A stretch of DNA of 54,785 bases from Methanobacteriota archaeon. Lineage in GTDB: Archaea; Halobacteriota; Methanosarcinia; Methanosarcinales; Methanosarcinaceae. The stretch spans positions 1 to 54,785 of the forward strand of contig JAENZL010000001.1 in NCBI GenBank assembly GCA_016841265.1, in the 5' to 3' direction. The notes under the pieces are model-generated. The model was given only the letters and a program-made list of their open reading frames with translations. It had not been told where the DNA came from and did not search any database. The position numbers were made by a program, and so were the translations under genes. Positions 42,560-51,182 of the stretch are shown here, in pieces (the stretch's first letter is position 1; every line of letters starts with the position of its first letter).

Positions 42560-43772
42560 GTGTCGCGTCAATCCTCAAGTGTCGGATAAAGGCGCGATAA
42601 TTTTACTCTTGCATCCTCTGTTGTGAATTGCCAATTAACCTTCGCATTTTTGTTGTTTCTGAATTTTTGCCAGGCCAACACCTCTTTCCTTACAACCTCG
42701 ATGTCATCAATTCTCCTTTTTAAGCACTGACCTGTGAGCACATTTAATTCAATTTCAGCCATATTCAACCAGCTTCCATGTTTTGGAGTGTACACAAACT
42801 CAAACCGATCCCATATTGCCTTCGCCTTCGCTGGTGGAAATACTTCATAGAGAGATCCTGGAATATGTGTGTTTAGATTGTCCATGACCAGCGTAATTTT
42901 ATCTGCATTTTCCTGTTCAAGTAAAATTTCTTCCAGAAAACAAGCCCAATCTCGCTTGGTTTTTCTTTCGGTAATTTTCACCATACGTTTTCCTGCTAAT
43001 GGTTCACAGGCGAGGAATATATTGCACATTCCATAACGCTTGTATTCATAATCATACCTGGCTGGTTTCCCAGGTGAGCAGGGGACAGGAATCCTGGTTT
43101 CTCCAATCAGTTGCTTTGGAGATTCGTCCATGCATATAACAGGGTTTCGTGGATCGAATGGACGTTTATAAACATCCAGAACCATTTCCATATTTGCAAC
43201 AAAGCTACTGTTTTGTTCCGGGGGAATTACCCATCCTTTCCTTTGCCAGGGTTTTATTTCGTTTTTTTAAAGTACGGCGTACTGTTTCATGAGAAATGTT
43301 ATCGATATAGCCAAGCTCTACAACCTTATCAGCTAACAATCTCAAAGACCATCTTGCAAAACCTTCAGGTGGGTCACTGCAACTAAGGGCGACCAAATGG
43401 GCTTCAAAATCACCATCAACTTTTTTAGCATAAACGCGATCTCTTTTTTCCCCGTTGAGGGCAACTTCAAGACCTTCTTCAACAAATCGTTTTTTAACCC
43501 GGTCAATTTTCCTCATACTAATATTCAGAACATGGGAGATTTCTTCATTGGTTGAATGGTTAACGTTCCATTCACCTTTATCACAATTAAGTAAGATCAG
43601 AGCATTGAGAATTTTTTGGGAGTTATGTTTGCCCTTTGAGGTAATTTCACAAAGGGCTTTACGTTCATCTTCGGTAAGTGTCACAGTGTATCTATTCATA
43701 AGTAATCCTCTAGGATTCTTTATGAATTTCATACAATATAATTTTTACGACATTTTATCGTTGACGAGACAC
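42560..43772 (-). mobile_element. IS630-family element flanked by TA
   Basis: Inner ends GTGTCGCGTCAA (42560-42571) and TTGACGAGACAC (43761-43772) are inverted repeats with one mismatch; each is flanked by TA (42558-42559 and 43773-43774), the target that IS630/Tc1 elements duplicate. The element holds one transposase in two frames. Confidence 0.9.
42568..43699 (-). pseudogene. IS630 transposase in two frames (frameshift at a poly-A run)
   Basis: Frame 1 (43699 down to 43205, start MNRYTVTLTEDERKAL) has a helix-turn-helix and ends in frame near VRRTLKK. Frame 2 (open from about 43262 to 42568) continues WVIPPEQNSSFVANMEMV and holds the DDE residues: MDESPKQLIGE, VMDNLNTH and HGSWLNMAEIELN. 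The change lies at seven A (plus-strand T7, 43262-43268). Deleting one A or slippage restores one protein. IS630 elements of archaea often use programmed frameshifting, so this may be functional. The ORF of 207 aa alone is the C-terminal part. Confidence 0.8.
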
Positions 43773-43828
43773 TAGTCATTATAAGCACCTTTCGAAGAAC
43801 AGAATCTGCAGTAAAAACAAAAACAAAA

Positions 43829-43876
43829 GTGAAAACAAAAGTGAAAACAAAAGTGAAAACAAAAGTGAAAACAAAA
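43829..43876. repeat. 12-nt tandem repeat, four copies
   Basis: Four exact copies of GTGAAAACAAAA. The stretch continues as A-rich sequence to about 43900. Confidence 0.95.
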
Positions 43877-44079
43877 ACAAAAATAAAAAATTAAAGAGAA
43901 ATATGAAATTTCAAGGCTGTTTCTTTGGCGTTTGCTGAGCCCTGGACTCTCTTTTTACATTGAATTCAAATAATTCCTGAAGCATTCCTTAAAACGCGCC
44001 TGTAAATCGAATAAATAATCCCCGCAAAAACATAAAAGGGGAAATTGAGGGAAGGATGTGAATTCAATTCAATCGCGGC
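43877..44079. other. Non-coding A-rich stretch
   Basis: No gene seen. Confidence 0.4.
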
Positions 44080-44253
44080 TTAAAAAATAGTTTTAACCGC
44101 ATAATCATAAAGGTGATACAGGCTCAAAGAAATCATTATCACCTTTATTGCCAGAAATTCCAGGCTGTGGAGCGATTCCACAACCAGTTCCATACTTAAT
44201 TCTCTTTCTTCAACGATAAACTTTAAAATATCTCTTAAACCTCTTTCAAACAT
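44080..44253 (-). CDS. Possible small membrane-active protein, 57 aa, with internal inverted repeats
   Basis: A continuous frame from ATG (44253) to TAA encodes a charged first half (FERGLRDILKFIVEERELS) and a hydrophobic second half (LEFLAIKVIMISLSLYHLYDY). The same DNA has two perfect inverted repeats: ATAAAGGTGAT (44107-44117) with ATCACCTTTAT (44138-44148), and TGTGGA/TCCACA near 44166-44184. So either it is a gene with chance symmetry, or a structured RNA whose frame is chance. No strong ribosome site (GTGGGGT about 10 nt upstream). Confidence 0.35.
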   Translation of the reverse strand: MFERGLRDILKFIVEERELSMELVVESLHSLEFLAIKVIMISLSLYHLYDYAVKTIF

Positions 44254-45205
44254 TTTAATCGTACCCCACTGATAAACTCACATTTCAACCCTCTGCCAGT
44301 ATGAGATATTAATTTCTGTATATTGGCCATTTGATTAATAGGGTCTCAACAGAATAGCACATTTGCACCGTTAATTTGTACAAAAGCACCAGAATTCGAA
44401 ATGTGAGTGATAACGTATACCCAAAAAGTATTCGGATACCCATTTAACGAATACTCATAAAGTATCCTATTATCAATTATGCCCTGAAAAGGCATCTTCA
44501 AACGAAAACATCCTTTTCTCACCCCCGTGCAATCTAGCTTTACAGATCAATCGTATTAATAAATTTTGGGTTAATATAAAAAATTATAAATGAGTGCATT
44601 AATGATGCTCTAGCCCTCCAATCCACATATCAACAGCCTGAGCAGGAAGTAAAAACCGAACATGAAAAGTAAAGAATGGCGGGGCATAGGGTTTGAAAAG
44701 AAGCTTTGAACAAAAAAACAAATTCAAGCGCGGTGTTGAGTAGTTGCCGTTAATTCGTTCTGCCCTTTCGGGCTGAGCCGAAAAAACCTTGAAATTCGGG
44801 AAAAAATAGCTTAAAAGAGCCTTCGAGAATCAAAAATAATCAAGACACTTGCCTTTTATCATACCGTATTTATTTTTTAACTGCCAGCTTAGCTTCCTGA
44901 AAAACTGTCAAAAAATTAAAGGATTCTTCCGGATTCTCAAGGTAAAAAGGCAAAACCTGTTTCACTCTTTCAAATACTTGTCTCGAAAACCGGGAAAAAG
45001 CCTGTGAATCCGAAAAAACAAAAGCCGAGGCAACATTAATAGCCGTCTCCCTTCTGTCTTCCCCCGCGCCTCGGCGCGGCCCGAGCAGGAAAAAAACCTG
45101 AAATTAAAAAGAAAAGAACTAAACGACAGCTTCAAAAATCGAAAACCGATAAGTAATCCCGGAATTAATCTTTTCATTTTTCGGAACTCTTCACCCCAGT
45201 TATTG
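44254..45205. other. Long AT-rich non-coding stretch
   Basis: About 950 nt without a convincing gene. Several short frames on both strands lack ribosome sites; one on the minus strand (44962-45246) has an Arg/Phe/Leu-rich product with no protein-like pattern. A CGGCGCGGCC-rich patch near 45068-45082 stands out in an otherwise AT-rich area. Confidence 0.4.
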
Positions 45206-45310
45206 AGATACACTTTTTGGTTATCGAAATGTATTTTTTCAGTCATTCAGATGCACTTTTTGGTTATCGAAATGTATTGTTTTAGTTATCCAGATGCACT
45301 TTTTAGTCCA
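45206..45310. repeat. 43-nt tandem repeat, about 2.4 copies
   Basis: Units start AGAT(A/G)CACTTTTTGG..., with TTATCGAAATGTATT inside, at 45206, 45249 and (partial) 45292. Near-identical for the first 30 nt. Confidence 0.85.
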
Positions 45311-45334
45311 TCAAAATACAATTTATGGGAAAAG

Positions 45335-45354
45335 CCGGTCAGCAAGCTGACCGG
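45335..45354. terminator. Perfect short hairpin
   Basis: CCGGTCAG (45335-45342), loop CAAG, CTGACCGG (45347-45354). No T-run follows on either strand, so it may be a binding site or structure rather than a terminator. Confidence 0.4.
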
Positions 45355-45607
45355 TGAGAGTGCCGGTACCTATAAAGCAGATCAAAAAAAGGTTCCAGAG
45401 GATAACTGAAAGAGGAAATCACAGCTGCCTTTTCAGGATTAAAACCGTTTCAACCTGTTGAAATCCCGGTATATTTTGCAGTACGACTCGGAACCAATCC
45501 ACCGGAAAATTAGCCCGATTTTTACAACTCTATTATTATATTTCGCAGGGGGACGCCAGAACCAACCCGACGCAACATTCAACAAAAGAACCCAAAAAAA
45601 GGAACTT

Positions 45608-46009
45608 TTAACCCTCTGCCTCGATTGCTTCGACAACCCGCCTGCAAACCCTATCCATCAGCACCCAGTAATCCCTTATCTGATGATAGATCTCTTCTAC
45701 AGCTTCTTCGTCGTAGGTGTGAGTACTGAGGTTCCTATCATCGGTCATTTCAAGAGTTTTCACTGTTTCTTCTTCCGAAAGGATGCCTACTTTGAATGCT
45801 TCTCTGAAACAGGACTTTGGAGAAGCACACTCGATACCTTCCCTGACTCGAAGGTAATCCTTGATAAACTTCCAGAAAATGTCAAATGAATATTCAAATC
45901 TCTTAATTGAAGCATCTCTTATGATCGTTGAATAAGACTCTTCGGTTATTTCGTGTAAAGTTTTCAAAGCTTTTGTAGCAGATTCAGCTCTGAGTTTTAA
46001 TTTTTCCAT
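45608..46009 (-). CDS. HEPN (HI0074-type) toxin/substrate-binding protein
   Basis: 133 residues. Nearly all helical with the R-x4-H motif of HEPN RNases at Arg92-NLST-His97 and a following Tyr (HTY). In MNT-HEPN pairs the HEPN protein is a ribonuclease toxin or substrate-binding partner, controlled by nucleotidylation. It overlaps the MNT gene by 13 bp, and both should be translated together. The antitoxin is read first. Confidence 0.85.
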   Translation of the reverse strand: MEKLKLRAESATKALKTLHEITEESYSTIIRDASIKRFEYSFDIFWKFIKDYLRVREGIECASPKSCFREAFKVGILSEEETVKTLEMTDDRNLSTHTYDEEAVEEIYHQIRDYWVLMDRVCRRVVEAIEAEG

Positions 46010-46308
46010 AAAACACCATCTCTAAGCGCCTTTTCTCTAAAGGCATCCGTAACTTTGGAAAGATCTACTACATCAACAGTGTAGGGGATATTAAGATCAT
46101 CAATTTTTTCTTTTAACAAAACCAATTTTTTCTTGTCCAGACTTTTTTCCGGAATGATCCCAATATCAAAATCTGAAACTCTACTATAATCTCCCCTTGC
46201 CCGCGAACCAAAAAGTATCACGACAACGTTTTCATCCTTGAAAATCTCAATAACAAGAGATTTCAAATCATGGACGCTTTTTTGATAGATAGGAGAAAGA
46301 CTACTCAT
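45997..46308 (-). CDS. MNT-type nucleotidyltransferase (antitoxin MntA-like)
   Basis: 103 residues, minimal nucleotidyltransferase. Catalytic motif GSRARGDYSRVSDFDIGI at about 34-51 gives G-S and the Asp46-x-Asp48 metal pair; a third Asp is expected in TVDVVDL (about residue 80). In the MntA-HepT system it adds AMP to the HEPN partner and stops its RNase. It is first gene of the pair. Confidence 0.87.
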   Translation of the reverse strand: MSSLSPIYQKSVHDLKSLVIEIFKDENVVVILFGSRARGDYSRVSDFDIGIIPEKSLDKKKLVLLKEKIDDLNIPYTVDVVDLSKVTDAFREKALRDGVLWKN

Positions 46309-46402
46309 CTATTATTCATTTGGGGGTTTCTATACTTGAATTTAATGTTAGTTTCAGACAATTTCAAGTCCGGTTCAGAACACATCTGAAGCAGGACCCT
46401 GG

Positions 46403-46591
46403 CTACTCGAAGATAAATCCCTCATGGACGCAGAGGTAGTCTTTCAGGAGCCTGCTGAAGATTTCGACGCTGCGGTTGAATCTGAGGAGAGCGGCGTCAC
46501 GGATGATTGGGGAGTAGGGTTTGGAGAGGACTTCGTGGAAGGGTGTGAGAGATTTTGTTGTGAGTTCGAGTTTAAGGTTCAGGTTTTGCAT
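46403..46591 (-). pseudogene. Truncated HEPN copy
   Basis: 62 residues matching the N-terminal 60 of the complete HEPN protein: NLNLKLELTTKSLTPFHEVL against KLKLRAESATKALKTLHEIT, then PIIRDAALLRFNRSVEIF against TIIRDASIKRFEYSFDIF. It ends before the R-x4-H site, so it is a broken copy, or a stub left when an MNT-HEPN pair was lost. Confidence 0.75.
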
Positions 46592-46799
46592 TGATCCTTA
46601 GTTCCCAAATTTTAAGCGCATATAAGTATTATGTGGTCTCAATTGATGCCGATTTTGAAGTCAAATCAAAAAAACCATGTGCGTATAATTTAAGCACATA
46701 GTTCAATGTCGGGTGGCCTTTATGCGCCTAAAAATGCGGAATCCAGGATTGATTGTTCCTTGATGTCTATTTGCTTAAAATTATCTGAACTTCCTGAAA

Positions 46800-48548
46800 T
46801 TATGGCCTGATAGTCACATTCGTTAAAGTTACCAAAAACAAACCCAGAGTTAACCAGCCTAAAAATCCTTCAATCATAACCCATTTTCTGAACTTATCTT
46901 TTGGATACCAATCTCCATACCCAATTGTAGCAAAGGTGACCATACTGAAATAAAAGGCATCAAAAAAGGATACTTCTTGAATACAATTTTCAGCTGTTGT
47001 TAATCGAGAAATTCCAAGATTAGGCCAATCAATCTTGGGAATGAATCTTCGGAGACTTTCTGGAAGTGATCTGTGAATACGATCTATGTTTTTTCCATTA
47101 CGCAAAGAAATAGTAGGACAACCTAGATAAATAAAAGAGAATAGCAGAACAATTAAACCACCTAAACCAAATGCACGAAAAGGTTTCACACCATATCCGC
47201 AGGTAAGCCACATAAATATATCCCCCCATTTTGGAAACGAAATCCATGGCCATTCTGTTTGGAACGAAATCCACGATTTTTCCGCTTGACGGAGTTTTCG
47301 GTACTGGTAATATGCTGCATCAGCTTCTTCAAACTGTTCAAGATTTCTGAAATTACGAACTAATGTTGCATATGTTAGTCCATCAAAAACAAGTGAATTT
47401 TCAAGGGAATCCCATCTGACCTCCATTTCGTTGAAATCAGTACCATTTAGTGAAACGCTTTTAAATGTAGTATCTGAAAAGGAGACAGTGTCAACAAAAG
47501 TAGCACTTTCAAAGTCAGCAGAATTGCCAAAAGTAGAATCAGAGAAGTCGGCGGAATCGCCAAAAGTAGATCCTGTAAAGTGGGCAGAATCGCCAAAAGT
47601 AGAATCAAAGAAGTAGGCGGAATCGCCAAAAGTAGAATCAGAGAAGTCGGCGGAATCGCCAAAAGTAGAATATGAGAAGGAGGCAGAATCACCAAAAGTA
47701 GACACCCAAAAGTCGGCGGAATCGCCAAATTTAGATATCCCAAAGTAGGCAGAATCACCAAAAGTAGACGCCCAAAAGGAGACAGAATCGCCAAATTTAG
47801 ATCCTGTAAAGTGGGCAGAATCGCCAAAAGTAGAATCTAAGAAGTAGGCGGAATCGCCAAAAGTAGAACCTGAGAAGTCGGCGGAATCACCAAAAGTAGA
47901 ATATGAGAAGTCGGCGGAATCACCAAAAATAGACGCCCAAAAGGAGACAGAATCGCCAAAAGTAGATCCTGTAAAGTGGGCAGAATCGCCAAAAGTAGAA
48001 TATGAGAAGTAGGCAGAATCGCCAAAAGTAGAACCTGAGAAGTCGGCGGAATCGCCAAAGGTAGATCCAGAGAAGGAGACAGAATCGCCAAAGGTAGATC
48101 CAGAGAAGGAGGCAGAATCACCACAATATATACATATAAAATTAGCTGTGGGAGCGCAATTTAGTTCAACGAAGGATAATGATTTTTTAAATAGTACACT
48201 CAAAAAATTAAGATCATTTTCAAAAATTGAATTATGGATTGTGATATTGCTTTCAACAACCTTCAATTCTTCATTGATTCTAAAAGATTCCAGACTTTTT
48301 TTGTTGAATCCATGCTCCAATAATTCATAATACTTCGGATTTGGAATAGTTTCAAGCTCAATTTTGCTTAAATTAAACTCTCCAATTATACGGCAATTTT
48401 CAAGATATACATCTTCTCCATTTTCTATTTGTTTCAAAATATCACTTGCCTGGACTTCTCTATATTCTACTGCCAGACTAACCATTGACATGGAAATGAG
48501 CACTAAAAATGAAAAAATAGCCCAAAAAAATAAAATCCTGAACCTCAT
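46800..48548 (-). CDS. Pentapeptide-repeat protein fused to a two-helix K+ channel
   Basis: 582 residues. N-terminal hydrophobic signal or anchor (about 5-26), a short linker, then about 19 decapeptide units (two pentapeptides each; pattern F-G-D-S-A-x-F-x-x-S-T) over residues about 140-345, expected to fold as a quadrilateral beta-helix. Then a helix-rich linker (LRQAEKSW) leads to the pore: helix FGLGGLIVLLFSFIYLG, P-loop with TIGYGD at about 541-546 (K+ selectivity filter), and helix WVMIEGFLGWLTLGLFLVTL. A two-TM channel with a beta-helix domain on the outside of the membrane (if the first segment is a signal) or inside (if it is a helix). The gene sits in the accessory region next to TA genes. 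Confidence 0.88.
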   Translation of the reverse strand: MRFRILFFWAIFSFLVLISMSMVSLAVEYREVQASDILKQIENGEDVYLENCRIIGEFNLSKIELETIPNPKYYELLEHGFNKKSLESFRINEELKVVESNITIHNSIFENDLNFLSVLFKKSLSFVELNCAPTANFICIYCGDSASFSGSTFGDSVSFSGSTFGDSADFSGSTFGDSAYFSYSTFGDSAHFTGSTFGDSVSFWASIFGDSADFSYSTFGDSADFSGSTFGDSAYFLDSTFGDSAHFTGSKFGDSVSFWASTFGDSAYFGISKFGDSADFWVSTFGDSASFSYSTFGDSADFSDSTFGDSAYFFDSTFGDSAHFTGSTFGDSADFSDSTFGNSADFESATFVDTVSFSDTTFKSVSLNGTDFNEMEVRWDSLENSLVFDGLTYATLVRNFRNLEQFEEADAAYYQYRKLRQAEKSWISFQTEWPWISFPKWGDIFMWLTCGYGVKPFRAFGLGGLIVLLFSFIYLGCPTISLRNGKNIDRIHRSLPESLRRFIPKIDWPNLGISRLTTAENCIQEVSFFDAFYFSMVTFATIGYGDWYPKDKFRKWVMIEGFLGWLTLGLFLVTLTNVTIRP

Positions 48549-48791
48549 CAGAACGTCTTTTGATGTTGTACATATTAAATTTTATGAAATAATCTCAATT
48601 AAGAATTCATCAAAAACTTTCAACTTGATTTCCCTGAGGATTTTATTAAATTTCTTTGTCCCCCTCCCCCAACCCTCCAGACCAGTATAAATTTAATATA
48701 ATGATTTCCTTAATCCATCTATTATTTCAGACAAATCACGAATTCACAATCATCCAATACCCCCCAATCAATCATCACGAGGATTTATAAA
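48549..48791. other. Divergent intergenic region, K+ channel gene / glyS
   Basis: No gene seen. AATTTAATATAATG near 48690 and GGATTTATAAA before glyS are AT-rich promoter candidates. Confidence 0.35.
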
Positions 48792-50627
48792 ATGGACAAG
48801 TACGAGCAGGTTATCGAGCTGGCAAAACGCCGCGGTTTTCTCTGGAACTCTTTTGAGCTTTACGGCGGAAGCCGTGGTTTTTACGATTACGGACCCCTCG
48901 GGAGCACGCTGAAAAGGCGGATCGAGCAGATCTGGAGGGAGTTTTACGTTATTCAGGAAGGGCATATGGAAATCGAGTGCCCGACCATCGGGATTGAGGA
49001 CGTCTTTGTAGCATCCGGGCATGTGGGCGGCTTTTCTGACCCTCTTTGCGAGTGCAAGAAGTGCGGCGAGGCTTTCCGGGCAGACCACCTGGTGGAAAAC
49101 GTCATGGACGCGGCAGGGACCCTGAATGCGGAACAGCTTACGCAGGTCATAAAGGAAAAGGGAATCACCTGTCCCGAATGCGGCGGAGAGTTCAACGACG
49201 CCTACGAATTTAACCTGATGTTCAAGACCACCATCGGGCCGGGAACCGGGCGCCAGGGCTACCTCAGGCCGGAAACGGCTCAGGGGATGTTCGTGGACTT
49301 CCAGAGGCTGTCCCGTTTTTACAGGGAAAAGCTCCCCTTCGGGGCAGTGCAGATCGGAAAGTCCTACAGGAACGAAATCGCACCAAGACAGGGCGTAATC
49401 AGGCTCAGGGAGTTTACCCAGGCCGAGTGTGAAATCTTCACCGATCCCCGGGACAAGTCCCACCCGAACTTCGAGCGCTTCGCAGACAGGGAGCTTATGC
49501 TCTACTCCCAGGAAGCCCAGGAGAAGGGCGAGCCTTTCAGGATGACCGTTCGGGAGGCAGTCGAGAAGGGTATCATTGCCCACGAGTTCCTGGGCTACAA
49601 CCTCGCGCTTACAAACGAGTTCCTGACAAAGATCGGGATCGACCCCACAAGGCTCAGGTTCAGGCAGCACCTGAAAGACGAGATGGCCCACTACGCAATC
49701 GACTGCTGGGACGCCGAGATCGAGATGGACCGTTTCGGCTGGGTCGAGACCGTGGGGATTGCCGACAGGACCGACTACGACCTGAAAGCCCATGCGAAAG
49801 TCAGCAAGACCGAGCTTTACGTCTACGTGGAATACGACGAACCCAGGATGGTTACCAGCTTTGTCGTAAAGCCGAACATGGGAAAACTCGGCCCAATCTT
49901 CAAGGGAAAGGCAAAAGCCGTTTCTGAAGCCCTCAAACAGCTCTCCGAAGCCGAGCTCAGCCAGGCCGAGATTAAAGTTACAGTGGACGGCGAAGAAGTC
50001 AGCGTCAGCTCCGACATGGTAGAGTTTGCGGAAGAGACCGTGAAGGTCAGCGGCGAAGCAATCGTACCCCACGTGATCGAACCCTCCTACGGGATTGACA
50101 GGATCTTCTACGGGACCATGGAACACGCCTTCGAAGAAGAGGACGTGGCCGTAAAGGAAACCGAGTCCGGGCTGAAAGGTTCCGGGGAAACAAAAGAAGG
50201 AGATTCGGAAACCGCAGGCGAAACCGAGGGTAAAGCCGAAGGCGAAGCTGAAGAAGAAACCCGTCTGGTCATGCGCTTTTCCAGTGTCGTTGCCCCTGTC
50301 CAGGTGGCAGTCCTCCCACTCCTGACCCGGAAAGAACTCGCAGATCCCGCAAAGGAAATCCTGGCAAAGTTCAGGGAAAAGAACCTGCTGGTCGCCTACG
50401 ACGATTCCGGAACCATCGGGCGCCGCTACCGGAGAAACGATGAGATCGGAACTCCCTACTCCGTCACCGTTGACTACACCACCCTGGAAGACAAAACCGT
50501 CACCATCAGGGACAGGGACTCCATGCGCCAGATCAGAGCCCCGGTCGAAGGCATCGAAGACATGCTCTACGAGCTGATCTACAGGGGCAGAAGTTTCGAG
50601 TCCGCAGGCGAGCCCTTTAACTTCTGA
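48792..50627 (+). CDS. glyS: Glycyl-tRNA synthetase
   Basis: 611 residues, class II synthetase of the archaeal/eukaryotic alpha2 type. Zinc cysteines C-x-C-x-x-C near 86-91 and CPEC (127-130); motif 2 YRNEIAPR (192-199); the glycine-binding region and motif 3 EPSYGIDRIFY (430-440). The C-terminal anticodon-binding domain follows. Between residues 448 and 490 there is an acidic low-complexity insert (EEEDVAVKETESGLKGSG, then E/G/K-rich) that most homologues lack. No other gene is in the unit. Confidence 0.94.
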   Translation: MDKYEQVIELAKRRGFLWNSFELYGGSRGFYDYGPLGSTLKRRIEQIWREFYVIQEGHMEIECPTIGIEDVFVASGHVGGFSDPLCECKKCGEAFRADHLVENVMDAAGTLNAEQLTQVIKEKGITCPECGGEFNDAYEFNLMFKTTIGPGTGRQGYLRPETAQGMFVDFQRLSRFYREKLPFGAVQIGKSYRNEIAPRQGVIRLREFTQAECEIFTDPRDKSHPNFERFADRELMLYSQEAQEKGEPFRMTVREAVEKGIIAHEFLGYNLALTNEFLTKIGIDPTRLRFRQHLKDEMAHYAIDCWDAEIEMDRFGWVETVGIADRTDYDLKAHAKVSKTELYVYVEYDEPRMVTSFVVKPNMGKLGPIFKGKAKAVSEALKQLSEAELSQAEIKVTVDGEEVSVSSDMVEFAEETVKVSGEAIVPHVIEPSYGIDRIFYGTMEHAFEEEDVAVKETESGLKGSGETKEGDSETAGETEGKAEGEAEEETRLVMRFSSVVAPVQVAVLPLLTRKELADPAKEILAKFREKNLLVAYDDSGTIGRRYRRNDEIGTPYSVTVDYTTLEDKTVTIRDRDSMRQIRAPVEGIEDMLYELIYRGRSFESAGEPFNF

Positions 50628-50639
50628 ATCCCTGCAATC

Positions 50640-50696
50640 CGAAGCTACAATTTGAAACTACAATTTGAAGCTACAATTTGAAGCTAAAATCTGAAG
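50640..50696. repeat. 13-14-nt tandem repeat left of the MITE
   Basis: GAAGCTACAATTT with variants (GAAACTACAATTT, GAAGCTAAAATCT). The same units resume after the MITE at 50875, so one array has been split. Confidence 0.85.
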
Positions 50697-50874
50697 GTAT
50701 CCTCTTCAAAATCAGCGGTAAATTTTCCAGCCAGGCAAATACTTAAACGTTAAATTCATGAAGTAGATATATTGAATGGGGCGCATGGATGTGATTCCCC
50801 AACTCATAAAATTAATTCAACTTCACTCAAATTCATGGAATTCACGTTGCTACCCCTAAATTTGAAGAGGATAC
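50697..50874. mobile_element. 178-bp MITE with 8-bp target duplication
   Basis: Terminal repeats GTATCCTCTTCAAA (50697-50710) and TTTGAAGAGGATAC (50861-50874) are perfect inverts over 14 bp and extend to 22 bp with three mismatches. The 8 bases outside, ATCTGAAG (50689-50696) and ATCTGAAG (50875-50882), are identical, giving an 8-bp target duplication. No gene inside. It sits within a tandem repeat whose units continue on both sides. Confidence 0.85.
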
Positions 50875-50950
50875 ATCTGAAGCTACAATTTGAAGCTAAA
50901 ATCTGAAATTGAAAAAAGCTGCAATTTGAAGTTGAAAAAAGCTGTAAAAT
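50875..50950. repeat. 13-14-nt tandem repeat right of the MITE
   Basis: GAAGCTACAATTT, GAAGCTAAAATCT, then looser GAAATTGAAAAAAGCTGCAATTT units. Continues the array at 50640. Confidence 0.7.
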
Positions 50951-51025
50951 AAGGGCTCTTAACAGGGCCCACAGCAAACTTTTTATTTTTTATTACTTTT
51001 TTTATAATGCGGAATTATTATAGTA

Positions 51026-51180
51026 CTAACTGACGGCACTGAAATATCACTAAGCTGATGACACCAGGCTGATGACACCGAGCTGATAACACTAAACTAA
51101 GAGCACTGAAGTATATCACTAGGCTAACAGCATAAACCAAGAGCATTAAACTGACAGCACAAACTGAGGCCACTGGATCG
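51026..51180. repeat. Degenerate 13-14-nt repeat before hef
   Basis: About ten loose units of (A/G)(A/G)GCTGATGACACC and relatives (AAACTAAGAGCACT, AAACTGACAGCACA). It ends a few bases before the hef ATG, so it is in the hef leader. Confidence 0.6.
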
Positions 51181-51182
51181 AA

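Noticed and set aside
42511-43812. AGAATCTGCAGT on both sides of the IS630 element as a target duplication
   Set aside because: The real ends are TA-flanked at 42558 and 43774; these words lie 29-48 nt away and are not at the element ends.
44586-44650. Second C/D RNA (AATGATGC ... CCTGAGC)
   Set aside because: Box C lacks the final A, no D' or C' boxes, and no closing stem.
44962-45246. 94-aa minus-strand frame
   Set aside because: Composition rich in Arg/Phe/Leu without protein-like pattern, partly over a tandem repeat.
48768-50126. 452-aa frame opposite glyS
   Set aside because: It mirrors a conserved tRNA synthetase; open antisense frames are common in such biased coding sequence.
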